From positions 62,001-126,000 of the forward strand of contig NZ_JASFDV010000003.1 of assembly GCF_030766825.1 (NCBI RefSeq): a DNA stretch of 64,000 bases, written 5' to 3'. Shown piece by piece: positions 52,379-62,375 of the stretch; position 1 is the stretch's first letter; each line of letters opens with the position of its first letter. The notes under the pieces were generated by a model. The model was given only the letters and a program-made list of their open reading frames with translations. It did no database searches and was not told the origin of the DNA. Position numbers and translations under genes: made by a program. The DNA is from Nocardiopsis sp. CC223A. GTDB taxonomy: Bacteria > Actinomycetota > Actinomycetes > Streptosporangiales > Streptosporangiaceae.

Positions 52379-52493
52379 CGTCCACGACGCCCCGCGCCCC
52401 CGCGGGCGCGGGGTCCGCACGCACGGTAGTTTTGGGCGCGAACGGGTATGGGGCCCGGAGCACGAACACCGAACGTGGGGAGCGCAGGAGGAG

Positions 52494-52871
52494 ATGGCGG
52501 ATTTCATCCGCGTCGACCCGACGTCGAAGGTACCGCCCTACGAGCAGATCCGGACGACCGTGGCGATGGCCGCCGCCGCCGGGGAACTCCCGGTCGGGTA
52601 CCGGCTGCCGACGGTGCGGGCGCTGGCCGGGCACCTGTCGGTGGCGGTCAACACCGTGGCCCGCGCCTACCGGGAACTGGAGCAGGCCGGGGTCGTCGAG
52701 ACCCGGGGCCGCTCGGGCACCTTCATCGCGGCCGCGGGGGACGACCAGCGAGCGGAGGCGCTGGCGGCCGCCCGCGCCTACGCCGAGGTGATCTCCCGGG
52801 TGGGGCTGGACCACGGTGAGGCCGTGGACATCCTGCGCGCCGCGCTGGACTCCGTTCAGCCCCCGGGCTGA
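52494..52871 (+). CDS. YtrA-type GntR transcriptional regulator
   Basis: A 125-residue GntR regulator of the short YtrA subfamily. The winged helix occupies residues ~10-75 (PPYEQIRTTVAMAAAAGELP, then GYRLPTVRALAGHLSVAVNT). A short helical dimerisation tail follows. AGGAGGAG abuts the ATG, an unusually short spacing. YtrA regulators usually control nearby ABC exporters; here the neighbour is a two-helix membrane protein. Confidence 0.85.
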   Translation: MADFIRVDPTSKVPPYEQIRTTVAMAAAAGELPVGYRLPTVRALAGHLSVAVNTVARAYRELEQAGVVETRGRSGTFIAAAGDDQRAEALAAARAYAEVISRVGLDHGEAVDILRAALDSVQPPG

Positions 52872-52893
52872 GTCTCCCCGGGGCGGGCGCCGC

Positions 52894-53247
52894 TCAGCGG
52901 CGCAGGCCCGTCACGGAGATGATGTAGAAGAGGATCAGCCCCGCCCACACGGAGATGAGGGCGACCGGCCCGCCCACCAGGGACGCGGCGATCGCGGTGG
53001 CGGGGATGCTCACCCCCAGGCACACCAGGGACAGCACCATCCGCACCGTGTTGGAGGGCACCCCCACCTTGCCCTTGTGCTCGCGCTGTCGGTGGTCCAG
53101 GTGGCGCCGGACGCTGGTGTCGATGGCGTCGTCGATGCGTTCGACCAGGGACGCGGCCAGCGCGTCGTCGTACTCGGGCCCGAGCTCACGGCCGGCGCGC
53201 AGGGCGGCGGCGATCTCGGCCTGCCGCTGGGAGATGCTGTCCGTCAT
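52894..53247 (-). CDS. Small two-helix membrane protein
   Basis: A 117-residue protein. A charged helical N-terminal half (RQAEIAAALRAGRELG...RHLDHRQREHKGK) is followed by two hydrophobic segments (MVLSLVCLGVSIPATAIAAS, then PVALISVWAGLILFYIISV). It ends in LRR, facing the cytoplasm by charge. ATG at 53247 is preferred over the longer frame to 53319. Function unknown; it converges on the GntR gene. Confidence 0.65.
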   Translation of the reverse strand: MTDSISQRQAEIAAALRAGRELGPEYDDALAASLVERIDDAIDTSVRRHLDHRQREHKGKVGVPSNTVRMVLSLVCLGVSIPATAIAASLVGGPVALISVWAGLILFYIISVTGLRR

Positions 53248-53341
53248 TCCCCCATGGTGGCACCGCCGGGCCCGTCCGCGCCCTTCCCGGCCCTGATCTC
53301 GGGGAACGTTCAGGGACATCCCCGACCGGCCCCGGACACGC

Positions 53342-53379
53342 CGAAGGGCCGCCTCCCGGGTGCGGGAGGCGGCCCTTCG
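53342..53379 (-). terminator. Sigma factor gene terminator
   Basis: CGAAGGGCCGCCTCCC-gggtgc-GGGAGGCGGCCCTTCG is a perfect 16-bp stem, 6 bp past the sigma factor stop codon. The lower stem runs C-G-A-A, with no T-tract. Confidence 0.7.
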
Positions 53380-53385
53380 CGGCGG

Positions 53386-54780
53386 CTAGCTGGCGAAGTC
53401 GAGCAGCTGCTGGGCACGGCTCGGGTGGCGCAGCTTGGAGAGCGACTGCTTCTCCAGCTGCCGGATGCGCTCGCGGGTCAGCCCCAGGTGCTTGCCGATC
53501 TCGTCCAGGGTGCGCGGCCGGCCGTCCATCAGGCCGAAGCGCAGCGACATGATGGTCGCCTCGCGCGGCTCCAGGTCGGACAGGGCGTTGCGCAGCTGGT
53601 CGGCCATGAGCTGGCGGTCGACCACCTCGGAGGCCTCCGAGGCGTCCACGTCCTCGATGAGGTCGCCGATGCGGGTCTCGCCGTCCTCACCGATGGTGGA
53701 GTCCAGGCTGATGGGCTGGCGGGTGACCCGCAGCAGCTCCTCGATCTGGGCCGGGGTCTTGTCCAGCTCCAGCGCCAGCTCCTCCGGGGTGGGCTCGCGG
53801 CCCAGCGCCTGGTGCATGTCGCGCTCCAGGCGGCTGACCTTGCTCAACAGCTCCAGCACGTGGACGGGCAGGCGGATGGTGCGCGCCGAGTCGGCGAAAC
53901 CGCGCTGGATCGCCTGACGGATCCACCACATGGCGTAGGTGGAGAACTTGAAGCCCTTGGTGTAGTCGAACTTCTCCACGGCGCGGATCAGGCCGAGATT
54001 GCCCTCCTGGACCACGTCCAGCAGCGACATGCCCCGGTCGCTGTACTTCTTGGCCACCGACACCACCAGGCGCAGGTTGGCCTCCAGCATGTGGGACTTG
54101 GCCTTGCGGCCGTCCTCGGCGATCCACTCCAGCTCGTCCCGCTCGACCTCGGACATCGGCACGGAGGTGTCGACCTCGCCGTGCAGGCCCAGCCGGTACT
54201 CCGCGTACAGACCGGCCTCGACCCGCTTGGCCAGCTCGACCTCCTGCTCGGCGGTGAGCAGCTGTCGGCGGCCGATGGCCTTGAGGTAGGTGTGGACGGA
54301 GTCGCCCATGGCGGGGGACTGGTCGTCCAGGTCGGCCTCGCCGGTCTCCGGGTCGATGGTGGCCTGGGATGTGTCCTCGGTCTGCTTGGTGCGCCGCGAG
54401 GTGCGGGTCTTCCTCCGGGGGGAGGGGCCCTTGCGCGGTGCGACCTTGCCGGATACGGCCTTGGGTGCCTCGTCGGTGTCGGGCACCGTCGCGATGAGAG
54501 TGTTTTCCAGCACGTCGTCCTCGGCGTCGGGTTCGGCCACCGGTGCGGAGTGGTCGCCCCCGTTGGCGAGCCGGACCCCGTGGTCGGTGAGTTCACGCAG
54601 GATGGCGCGGCCGTCGCCAGCGGAGACTCCGGCCGCGGAGAAGGCGGTGCGCAGTTCGGTGAGGGACAGCTGCCCCTGGGCGCGCCCGCGGGTGAGCAGG
54701 TCGGTCAGTGCCGCGCGGTCGGCCGCGAGCGGAGCGGTGCCGTCGGTGGGCGCCGAACGGGTCCGGGCAGTGCTCGTCAT
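53386..54780 (-). CDS. RNA polymerase sigma-70 factor, RpoD/HrdA-type
   Basis: A 464-residue group 1/2 sigma factor. Region 1.2 reads VHTYLKAIGRRQLLTAEQEV, region 2 includes NLRLVVSVAKKYSDRGM, EGNLGLIRAVEKFDY and FSTYAMWWIRQAI, region 3 VSRLERDMHQALGREPTPEE, and region 4 LTRERIRQLEKQSLSKLRHP. An N-terminal 1.1-like domain (LTDLLTRGRAQGQLSLTELR) is present. The core differs from HrdB (AMWWIRQAIQRGFADSART), so it may be a second principal-like factor rather than the housekeeping one. GGAGGTG lies 5 bp before the ATG. Confidence 0.9.
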   Translation of the reverse strand: MTSTARTRSAPTDGTAPLAADRAALTDLLTRGRAQGQLSLTELRTAFSAAGVSAGDGRAILRELTDHGVRLANGGDHSAPVAEPDAEDDVLENTLIATVPDTDEAPKAVSGKVAPRKGPSPRRKTRTSRRTKQTEDTSQATIDPETGEADLDDQSPAMGDSVHTYLKAIGRRQLLTAEQEVELAKRVEAGLYAEYRLGLHGEVDTSVPMSEVERDELEWIAEDGRKAKSHMLEANLRLVVSVAKKYSDRGMSLLDVVQEGNLGLIRAVEKFDYTKGFKFSTYAMWWIRQAIQRGFADSARTIRLPVHVLELLSKVSRLERDMHQALGREPTPEELALELDKTPAQIEELLRVTRQPISLDSTIGEDGETRIGDLIEDVDASEASEVVDRQLMADQLRNALSDLEPREATIMSLRFGLMDGRPRTLDEIGKHLGLTRERIRQLEKQSLSKLRHPSRAQQLLDFAS

Positions 54781-55223
54781 CCGGACACCTCCCTCCCTTC
54801 CATGACGTGTGGCACGTGGCGGAAGGCTCCCGCCGACTGGACGCGCCAATATGTCCAACGTGTCGGGGTGTCAAATGTTCCCCGTCTCGATTGGATATCT
54901 TTCGAAGTGGCATGGATCACCGCACGTTCAGTGGCGGGCGGTGGGAGACAGCGGGTATGGGAGCCCGCTCGGACGGCCGTGCCGGGGCACGGCGCTCCAG
55001 GCGCGGGGGAGGGCGCAGGGGCGTGGGCGGGTGGACTCGTGGCTGTCGCCAACTGCGGACCTCCTTGGCAGAGGGGCCGTGGAATCCGGGCATTCGTGCT
55101 GCCCGGATACTCAGGTAGACGCCGGACGGCCCGGGGAAGTTCCCCACCACGGGCGGACATGTCCGCCTTCGGTGACGGCGGCCGGTCCCGCCCGGGGTGC
55201 GGACGGCCCGTCCGGAACCGACC
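54781..55223. other. 443-bp intergenic region between sigma factor and menE
   Basis: No gene is supported. It holds the sigma promoter near 54848-54874 and, at the right, GC-rich sequence downstream of menE. Confidence 0.4.
54848..54874 (-). promoter_or_regulatory. Promoter-like TTGACA-N15-CATATT before the sigma gene
   Basis: On the minus strand, TTGACA (54869-54874) and CATATT (54848-54853) are separated by 15 bp. The -35 is a perfect consensus in an otherwise GC-rich region. It lies ~70 bp upstream of the sigma start. Confidence 0.5.
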
Positions 55224-56462
55224 TCAGCCGCGGCGCAGCGCCACCAGGTCCGGTTTGCCCGAGGCCAGCATCGGCAGCCGGTCGCGCACCTCCACCTCGC
55301 GCGGCGCCGCATAGGCGGGCAGCCGGTCGCGCACCACCGCCCGCAGGTGCTCCAGGGCGGGCGGAGCGGCCGGGTCGGCGGGCACCACCACCGCGCACAC
55401 CCGCTCGCCCCACTCGGGGTCGGGGCGGCCCACCACCACCGACTCGGCCACCGCGGGATCGGCCATGATCAGTGCGTTGACCTGCTCGGGCACCACCTTG
55501 TGTCCGCCGGTGTTGATCACCTCGTCCATCCTGCCCAGGACCGTCAGCCGCTCCCCGTCCCAGCGCCCCAGGTCGTTGGTGCCCAGCACCCGGGCCCCGT
55601 CGGCGGCGGTGTCCGGGCCCGGCACCGGCTCCGCCCCCGGGGCGGTCCGGTAGCGGGTGAGCAGGACCGGCCCCGACAGCAGCACCCGGCCGGCGCCGTC
55701 CGGTCCCGGGGCGTCGATCGCCACCCCCACCCCGTCCAGGGGCACCCCGTCGTAGACGCACCCGCCGCAGGTCTCGCTCATGCCGTAGGTGGTGACCACC
55801 CGGCCCCCGGCGGCGCGCGCCGCCGCCAACAGCCCGGGTTCGGCGGCCGCCCCGCCCAGCAGGACCACCCCGAACGCCGACAGGTCCGCCCCCGCGGCCA
55901 GCAGCCGCCGCAGCTGGGTCGGCACCAGGGACACGTGCGGACGGAGCTCCTCCGCCCGGGAGAGCACCCCCTCCACCGAGAACGGCGCGTGCACCGCCTC
56001 GGTGCCCGTGACCAGGGCGCGCAGCATCACCTGTAGGCCGGAGATGTGCCCGGCGGGCAGCACGCACAGCCAGGAGTCGCCCGGCCGGGCCCCGATCCGC
56101 GACACCGACGCCCGCGCCGAGGCGAGCAGCGCCGCCGCCGACAGCTCCACGCCCTTGGGCGCACCCGTCGACCCGGAGGTGGTGACCACCAGGGCCGTCC
56201 CGGGGGCCGCGGGCAGGCCGCCCGCCAGCGGGGACTCGCCCCGGGGGGTCAGAACCGAGGAGGGGCGCATCGCCCCGAGCAGCTCCCGCACCCGGGCGTC
56301 CGGGGTGCCGGCGGGCACCGGCATCAGCGCCGGGCCGTCGCCCTGAAGGGCCGCGGCCAGCAGATCGGACAGGTGACCCGGCTCCAGCCCGACGGCGGCA
56401 CGCAGGGCCGGGCCGTCGGCGGTCGTCGGGTCGGGGACGTCGGGAAGGTTCGCGGAAGCCAC
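55224..56462 (-). CDS. menE: o-Succinylbenzoate-CoA ligase (MenE)
   Basis: A ~412-residue acyl-adenylate synthetase, short for the ANL family as MenE is. The AMP-binding P-loop is VVTTSGSTGAPKGVEL. Later motifs are VVTTYGMSETCGG (A5), NDLGRWDGERLTVLGRMDE (A7/A8) and an A10-like MLASGKPDL with its Lys. It activates o-succinylbenzoate for MenB. GTG at 56462 is chosen by conservation; the frame extends to 56678. It is divergent from menB, with about 165 bp between. Confidence 0.85.
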   Translation of the reverse strand: MASANLPDVPDPTTADGPALRAAVGLEPGHLSDLLAAALQGDGPALMPVPAGTPDARVRELLGAMRPSSVLTPRGESPLAGGLPAAPGTALVVTTSGSTGAPKGVELSAAALLASARASVSRIGARPGDSWLCVLPAGHISGLQVMLRALVTGTEAVHAPFSVEGVLSRAEELRPHVSLVPTQLRRLLAAGADLSAFGVVLLGGAAAEPGLLAAARAAGGRVVTTYGMSETCGGCVYDGVPLDGVGVAIDAPGPDGAGRVLLSGPVLLTRYRTAPGAEPVPGPDTAADGARVLGTNDLGRWDGERLTVLGRMDEVINTGGHKVVPEQVNALIMADPAVAESVVVGRPDPEWGERVCAVVVPADPAAPPALEHLRAVVRDRLPAYAAPREVEVRDRLPMLASGKPDLVALRRG

Positions 56463-56628
56463 GGGGCACAAGGGTACGCCCGCCACGCTCACGGGGGGCG
56501 TACCCGATCGTCCCCGTCGGCCTGGCACAATGCGTAGGGTTGACGCGGGGGCCGCCCCGGGAGGGGCTCCGTGGGAGCCGGTCCGGGCGCCCGCCGTTCC
56601 GATGTTCCCGTGAGGAGAAGCAGTAGCC

Positions 56629-57468
56629 GTGAGCAGCGTGATCGACTGGCAGCGGTCGGGCGAGTATTCCGACATCATCTACGAGACCGCGGAGGGCATC
56701 GCCAAGATCACGATCAACCGGCCCGAGCGGCACAACGCGTTCCGGCCGCAGACCCTCTTCGAGCTCCAGCAGGCGTTCAACATCGCCCGCGACGACTCCG
56801 AGGTCGGCGTGATCATCTTCACCGGCGCCGGCGACCAGGCGTTCTGCTCCGGCGGCGACCAGAAGATCCGCGGCGACGACGGCTACATCGGCGACGACGC
56901 CGTGGCCCGCCAGGGCATCGGCCGCCTCAACGTCCTGGACCTTCAGGTGCAGATCCGCCGCCTGCCCAAGCCGGTCATCTGCATGGTCGCCGGGTGGTCC
57001 ATCGGCGGCGGCAACGTGCTCCAGGTGTGCTGCGACCTCACCATCGCCGCCGACAACGCCAAGTTCGGCCAGACCGGCCCCAAGGTCGGCTCCTTCGACG
57101 GCGGCTACGGCTCCTGGCTGCTCGCCGAGACCGTCGGCCTGAAGAAGGCCCGCGAGATCTGGTACCTGTGCCGCCAGTACAGCGCCCAGGAGGCGCTGGA
57201 CATGGGCATGGTCAACACCGTGGTGCCGCTGGCCGACCTGGAGAAGGAGACCGTCTCCTGGGCCCGCGAGCTGCTGGAGAAGTCCCCGCTGGCGCTGCGC
57301 ATGCTCAAGGGCGCCATCAACGCCGTCAGCGACGGCGCCGCCGGGATGCAGCAGTTCGCCGGTGACGCCACCATGCTCTACTACATGAGCGAGGAGGCCC
57401 AGGAGGGCCGGGACGCCTTCAAGGAGAAGCGCCGTCCGGAGTTCGACAAGTTCCCGCGCCGCCCGTGA
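56629..57468 (+). CDS. menB: 1,4-Dihydroxy-2-naphthoyl-CoA synthase (MenB)
   Basis: A 279-residue crotonase-superfamily enzyme that closes the naphthoquinone ring of menaquinone. The oxyanion-hole segment [12 protein letters not shown], the [13 protein letters not shown] helix and the family-specific [15 protein letters not shown] (with catalytic Asp) are all present. The C-terminal [15 protein letters not shown] is typical. GTG start with AGGAGAAG upstream. Confidence 0.97.
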   Translation: MSSVIDWQRSGEYSDIIYETAEGIAKITINRPERHNAFRPQTLFELQQAFNIARDDSEVGVIIFTGAGDQAFCSGGDQKIRGDDGYIGDDAVARQGIGRLNVLDLQVQIRRLPKPVICMVAGWSIGGGNVLQVCCDLTIAADNAKFGQTGPKVGSFDGGYGSWLLAETVGLKKAREIWYLCRQYSAQEALDMGMVNTVVPLADLEKETVSWARELLEKSPLALRMLKGAINAVSDGAAGMQQFAGDATMLYYMSEEAQEGRDAFKEKRRPEFDKFPRRP

Positions 57469-58439
57469 CACCGTCCCCCGACCCCGCCGCGGAGACCGGT
57501 CCCGGAGCGGGCCGGGCCTTCGTCATCGGCCTGCGCGACCGGTTCCGCGGCATCAGCGTGCGCGAGGGCATGCTGGTGCGCGGGCCCGCCGGGTGGGGCG
57601 AGTTCTCGCCCTTCGCCGAGTACGGCCCGCGCGAGTGCGCCCGCTGGTGGGCGGCCTGTCATGAGGCAGCCCACCTGGGGTGGCCCGCCCCGGTGCGCGA
57701 CCGGGTCGCGGTCAACGTCACCGTCCCGGCCGTGGACCCCGGGAAGGCCCACGCCATCGTCACGGCGGGCGGCTGCACCACCGCCAAGGTGAAGGTCGCC
57801 GAGAAGGGGCGGGACCCGGCCGAGGACCTGGCCCGGGTGGAGGCGGTGCGCGACGCCATCGGCCCCGCCGGGAAGGTGCGCGTGGACGCCAACGGGGCCT
57901 GGGACGCGGACACCGCGGTACGGATGGTCCGCGCCCTGGACCGGTACGGGCTGGAGTACGTCGAGCAGCCCTGCGCCACCCTTGACGAACTCGCCGCGGT
58001 GCGCCGCCGGGTGGACGTGCCGGTGGCCGCCGACGAGTCGATCCGCCGCGCCGAGGACCCCCTGAAGGTGCGTGCGGCCGACGCCGCCGACATCGTCGTG
58101 CTCAAGGTGCAGCCCCTGGGCGGGGTGCGCGCCGCCCTGCGGGTCGCCGATGCCTGCGGGCTGCCGGTGGTGGTCTCCAGCGCCGTCGAGACGTCGGTCG
58201 GCCTGGCCGCCGGGGTGGCGCTGGCCGCCGCCCTGCCGGAGCTGCCCTACGCGTGCGGGCTGGCGACCATGCAGATGCTCACCGCCGACGTCACCGCCGA
58301 CCCGCTGCTGCCCGAGAACGGGTACCTGCCGGTGCGGCCGGTGCGGGTCGACGAGGAGCGGTTGCGCGCGGTCGAGACCGACCCCGCTCCCTGGCGCGCC
58401 CGCGCCGCGGCCGCCATCGCCGCCGAACAGCGGGGTTGA
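57465..58439 (+). CDS. menC: o-Succinylbenzoate synthase (MenC)
   Basis: A 324-residue enolase-superfamily enzyme. The catalytic Lys is in TTAKVKVAE, the metal ligands are in [15 protein letters not shown] and AADES, and the second Lys is in VLKVQPLGG. It dehydrates SHCHC to o-succinylbenzoate. The GTG overlaps the menB stop by 4 bp (GTGA), so the two are coupled. Confidence 0.93.
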   Translation: MTPSPDPAAETGPGAGRAFVIGLRDRFRGISVREGMLVRGPAGWGEFSPFAEYGPRECARWWAACHEAAHLGWPAPVRDRVAVNVTVPAVDPGKAHAIVTAGGCTTAKVKVAEKGRDPAEDLARVEAVRDAIGPAGKVRVDANGAWDADTAVRMVRALDRYGLEYVEQPCATLDELAAVRRRVDVPVAADESIRRAEDPLKVRAADAADIVVLKVQPLGGVRAALRVADACGLPVVVSSAVETSVGLAAGVALAAALPELPYACGLATMQMLTADVTADPLLPENGYLPVRPVRVDEERLRAVETDPAPWRARAAAAIAAEQRG

Positions 58440-58596
58440 CCGGTTCGGGACGCGGATCACACGTGCGGGCGTTCGCCGTTCGCACCCGGACGGGGTTCAC
58501 TGGAAGGTGTGCGCCCGTGCGAAGAGGGGTGCCGTGCGGCACACCGGCACCCTGCGGTGATACTTGTTGCACACTTTGACGAACGAAAGCGTTTGC

Positions 58597-60312
58597 ATGA
58601 ATCCGTCTACCGCCCTGGCGCGGGTCCTCGTCGATGAACTGGCCCGCTGCGGCCTGGCCGAGGCCGTGGTCGCGCCGGGGTCGCGCTCGACGCCGCTCGC
58701 GCTCGCCCTGGTCTCCCACCCCGGGATCCGGGTGCACGTGCGCGTGGACGAGCGGTCGGCGTCCTTCCTCGCGCTGGGCCTGGCCCGGGTGTCGCGCCGT
58801 CCCGTGGCCGTGGTGTGCACCTCCGGGACCGCCGCCGCCAACTTCCACCCCGCGGTGCTGGAGGCCGACGAGAGCGGGGTGCCGCTGCTGGTGCTGACCG
58901 CCGACCGGCCGCCCGAGCTGCGCGGCACCGGCGCCAACCAGACCGTGGACCAGATCGGCCTGTACGGCGGGGCGGTGCGGATGTTCGCCGAGGTCGGCAC
59001 CCCCGACCCGGTGCCGGGGATGGTCGCCTACTGGCGTTCGCTGGTGGGGCGCGCCTGGGGCGCCGCCCGCGGCGGGCGACCCGGCCCGGTGCACCTGAAC
59101 GTGGCGTTCCGCGACCCGCTCACCCCCGACGGGCTCGGCCAGGAGTGGCCCGAGCCGCTCCAGGGGCGGGCCGACGGGGCGCCGTGGATCTCCCGGCCGG
59201 GGCCGTCGGCCGAACCGCCGGCGTTCGTGCTGCCCGACGTGGAGCGCGGCGTGATCGTGTGCGGCGACGGTGACTACGACCCGGTGCCGTTCCTGGCGCT
59301 GGCCGAGCTGACCGGGTGGCCACTGCTGGCCGAACCCACCTCCAACGCCCGCCGGACGGGCGCGGTGTCCGCCTACCGGCAGTTGCTGGCGTCCCCGGCG
59401 ATCGCCGCGGGGCCCGCTCCGGACCTGGTGGTCAGCGTGGGGCGGCCCAACCTGTCCCGGCAGACACTGGCGTTCCTGCGCCGGGCCCGCCGCCACGTGG
59501 TGGTCACCGCCGGGTCCCTGGGGGACCCGTGCGCGTCGCTGCCCAACGGGTTCGCCGACCCGGCGCGCACCGCCACCGACGTGGTGGCCGCCGTCGCGGC
59601 CCCGGCGGGGCTCTCCTTCGAGGAACCGCGCCGCACCGACTGGTCGCGGCTGTGGGGGCGGGCCGAGTCCGCCGCGCGTACCGCCCTGGACGCGGTGCTG
59701 GACGAGCAGGAGACGCCGACCGAGCCGCGGTTGGCCCGCGACCTGGTGTCGCACCTGGCCGCCGGGTCGCTGCTGTTCGCGGGGTCGAGCATGCCCATCC
59801 GCGACCTGGACGCCACCATGCGCGCCCGCTGCGGGGTGCGGCTGGTCGGCAACCGGGGGGTGAGCGGTATCGACGGCACGGTTTCCGCGGCGATCGGCGC
59901 CGCCCTGGCCCACCAGGCGGCCGACCCGGCCGCGGGGGCGTTCGCGCTGCTGGGCGACCTGGCGGTGCTGCACGACCAGAACGGGCTGATCATCGGGCCG
60001 GGCGAGCCGCGCCCGGACCTGGCGATCGTGGTGGTCAACAACGACGGCGGCGGCATCTTCTCCGGGCTGGAGCAGGCGGGGCACCCGGACTTCGAGCGGG
60101 TCTTCGGGACCCCGCACGGGGTGTCGATGGAGCGGGTGGCGGCGATGGCCGACGTGCCCTACGTCCACCTGGAATGGGCCACGGACCTGCCCAAGGCCCT
60201 GCTCGGCGAGGGGGTGCGCATCGTGGAGGTGCGCACCGACCGCGCCGAGAGCGCGGCTCTGCGCAGACGTCTCCAGACGGCCGTCGACGCCGCTCTCGCC
60301 GAAGCCCTGTAG
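58597..60312 (+). CDS. menD: SEPHCHC synthase (MenD)
   Basis: A 571-residue ThDP-dependent enzyme that commits isochorismate and 2-oxoglutarate to menaquinone. The Pyr-domain motif VAPGSRSTPLALAL, VRVDERSASFLALGLA (with catalytic Glu) and RPPELRGTGANQTVDQ are typical. The ThDP/Mg motif is LLGDLAVLHDQNGL, followed by VVNNDGGGIFSGLEQA. A 157-bp gap from menC may contain a separate promoter; the frame is open to a TTG at 58564. Confidence 0.95.
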   Translation: MNPSTALARVLVDELARCGLAEAVVAPGSRSTPLALALVSHPGIRVHVRVDERSASFLALGLARVSRRPVAVVCTSGTAAANFHPAVLEADESGVPLLVLTADRPPELRGTGANQTVDQIGLYGGAVRMFAEVGTPDPVPGMVAYWRSLVGRAWGAARGGRPGPVHLNVAFRDPLTPDGLGQEWPEPLQGRADGAPWISRPGPSAEPPAFVLPDVERGVIVCGDGDYDPVPFLALAELTGWPLLAEPTSNARRTGAVSAYRQLLASPAIAAGPAPDLVVSVGRPNLSRQTLAFLRRARRHVVVTAGSLGDPCASLPNGFADPARTATDVVAAVAAPAGLSFEEPRRTDWSRLWGRAESAARTALDAVLDEQETPTEPRLARDLVSHLAAGSLLFAGSSMPIRDLDATMRARCGVRLVGNRGVSGIDGTVSAAIGAALAHQAADPAAGAFALLGDLAVLHDQNGLIIGPGEPRPDLAIVVVNNDGGGIFSGLEQAGHPDFERVFGTPHGVSMERVAAMADVPYVHLEWATDLPKALLGEGVRIVEVRTDRAESAALRRRLQTAVDAALAEAL

Positions 60313-60480
60313 CCCGGGGCGCCCCGCACCCCGCCGGACCAGCCGAGGCCGGGGGCGTGTCCACCCGCCCCGGGGCGGTCGTCTCCTGGAACCTTCAACG
60401 CCGTGTGCGGTGCGGGTGTGCCTGTCCGGGGTCGCGGTACTTCTGGTGGGCGGACCACTTCATCCGGCTCCGAACGGTCG

Positions 60481-61208
60481 GGGCGGCATCCCCCGGCCCC
60501 CGGTCACGTAGGGGCCCCGGCCGCGGCCTGGAGCCCCCGACCGCAACCGGAGGGCGTCACGCGGCCTCCGCCCCGGGGGGTCACCCGCCCGGGGCGCCCG
60601 GCCCCTGCCGGAGGGCATCGCGCGACCCCGGCGCAGGGGGTGAGGGCCGCGGTGATCTGCCCGCACGGCTCCAGGGGGTGGAGGCTGCGGTGACCTGCCC
60701 GCCCGGCCTCAGGGGGTTGCCCACCGGACCGGGAACCCCGGCCCCTGCGGGAGGGCATCGCGCCGTCCCCGCCGCAAGGGGTGAGGGCCGCGGTGACCTG
60801 CCCGCCCGGCTCCAGGGGGTGGAGGCCGCGGTGATCCTCCTCGTCCGACCCCAGGGGGTGGAGGCCGCGGTGGTCCTCCCCGCCCGGCCTCAGGGGGTGC
60901 CCATCCGCCCGGGGCGCCCGGCCCCTGCCGGAGGGTGTCGCGCCGTCCCCGCCGCAGGGGGTGAGGGCCGCGGTGACCTGCCCGCCCGGCTCCAGGGGGT
61001 GGAGGCTGCGGTGACCTGCCCGCCCGGCCTCAGGGGGTTGCCCACCGGACCGGTAACCCCGGCCCCTGCGGGAGGGCATCGCGCCGTCCCCGCCGCAAGG
61101 GGTGAGGGCCGCGGTGACCTGCCCGCCCGGCTCCAGGGGGTGGAGGCCGCGGTGATCCTCCCCGTCCGACCCCAGGGGGGTGCCCACCCGACCGGGAACC
61201 CCGGCCCC
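60481..61208. repeat. Left tandem-repeat array
   Basis: Units of ~38-62 bp start with CAGGGGGTG or CAAGGGGTG and continue with GAGGGCCGCGGTGACC and TGCCCGCCCGGC. A larger unit of ~225 bp recurs with a 321-bp offset: for example TTGCCCACCGGACCGG ends near 60733 and again near 61054. The open frames across it are repeat products, not genes. No CRISPR-like unique spacers are present. GC-rich, G-run-rich strand composition. Confidence 0.8.
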
Positions 61209-61515
61209 AGGGGGTCTTCGCGACAGAGGTGAAGGTTTCCAAAAGCTCAGCCGCTTGGAAACGGACGGGGCGCTACGCGTGGGCCCGGCCCCGGCCGCAG
61301 TCGGCGCACCGGCAGAGCGCCGGAGGGATTCGTTGGGCGCCCGTCCGGGGTGGTGGGGGTGTGACTGCCGGAGCCGGGTGCACGTGGAGCGTGCACACCC
61401 GCACCGCTCGGGGTGGGAGGCAATGGTCCGCCTGCAAACGGCGGGATGCTCCACGCTCGTTTGAAAGCCCGACCACAGGTGGGGTGACCCCGGCGGTGCC
61501 CGCCCTCCGCCACCG
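61209..61515. repeat. Left arm of a ~307-bp inverted repeat
   Basis: The arm starts AGGGGGTCTTCGCGACAGAG and ends in CCCTCCGCCACC. It matches the reverse complement of 62025-62330 at about 94% by eye over its whole length. Within the arm a small palindrome, TTTCCAA...TTGGAAA, lies near the outer end. It encodes no believable protein. Confidence 0.85.
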
Positions 61516-62024
61516 AAGGGGGGTGAAGGGAAGCAAGAACCGCTCTCCTTCACTCCAGGGGGTGAGGGCCGCACGCACCCGCGACCCCGGCCCCGGACCG
61601 GAAGAAGAACCGCGACCCCCACGCAGGGGGGTGTGGACCCGGGCGTGCTCGCGACCGGGCTCCACAGGAGTGAACCAGAGCGCTCCCGCTCACTGAGGTG
61701 CCGGTGGCGAAGGCCGTGATCCCCCTTTGTTCCGGACGCCCCCGGGCGGCCAGGGCCGGAGGCCGGGTGCGGGTCGCATCCCTTTCGGGGTGGTGGAGGC
61801 CGACGGTTCTTCCTCTCTTCCCCCCGCCCCCCTTCTGCGGCGGGGGGGCGTGGACAGGCCCGGGTTCGCCCCTTCTGGGGTCGGGGCCGCAGATGTGTGC
61901 TGCCTTCACCCCGGGCGGCCGGGGTGTGCGGTCCTTCCTCCGGTCTGGGGTCGGGGGTCGTGGGAGCGCTCCGGTCCACCCCCCTGGGGTACAGGTCGCG
62001 GGAACGCCTCCCTCAACCCCCCTG
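61516..62024. other. 509-bp centre of the inverted repeat
   Basis: This is GC-rich sequence with a few AGGGGGGTG-type words akin to the neighbouring arrays and a C-rich tract (about 61815-61850) followed by GCGGCGGGGGGGC. No gene is supported. Confidence 0.5.
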
Positions 62025-62330
62025 TGGTGGCGGAGGGCGGGCACCATCGGGGTCACCCCACCTGTGGTCGGGCTTTCAAACGAGCGTGGAGCATCCCGCC
62101 CTGTGCAGGCGGACCATTGCCTCCCGCCCCGAGCGGTGCGGGTGTGCACGCTCCACGTGCACCCGGCTCCGGCAGTCACACCCCCACCACCCGGGACGTG
62201 CGCCCAACGATTCCCTCCACCACTCTGCCGGGCGCCGACTGCGGCCGGGGCCGGGCCCACGCGTAGCGCCCCGTCCGTTTCCAAGCGGTGGCCCTTTTGG
62301 AAACCTTCACCTCTGTCGCGAAGACCCCCT
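62025..62330. repeat. Right arm of the ~307-bp inverted repeat
   Basis: Reverse complement of 61209-61515 with roughly 15-20 differences and a few 1-2 bp indels. The outer end (CGCGAAGACCCCCT) is exact for ~37 bp. See the left arm. Confidence 0.85.
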
Positions 62331-62375
62331 ATGGCCGGGCACCCCACTGGCGTGACACGGCTCGGGCTGAGCATT

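Noticed and set aside
60504-61979. Long open frames across the repeat island, up to 491 codons on the minus strand
   Set aside because: They encode only repeated Gly/Pro/Arg-rich strings that follow the DNA repeats and lack ribosome-binding sites or domains.
61209-62330. Telomere-like palindrome of a linear chromosome end
   Set aside because: The island lies between ordinary housekeeping genes (menD on one side, a reductase on the other), with no terminal-protein genes.
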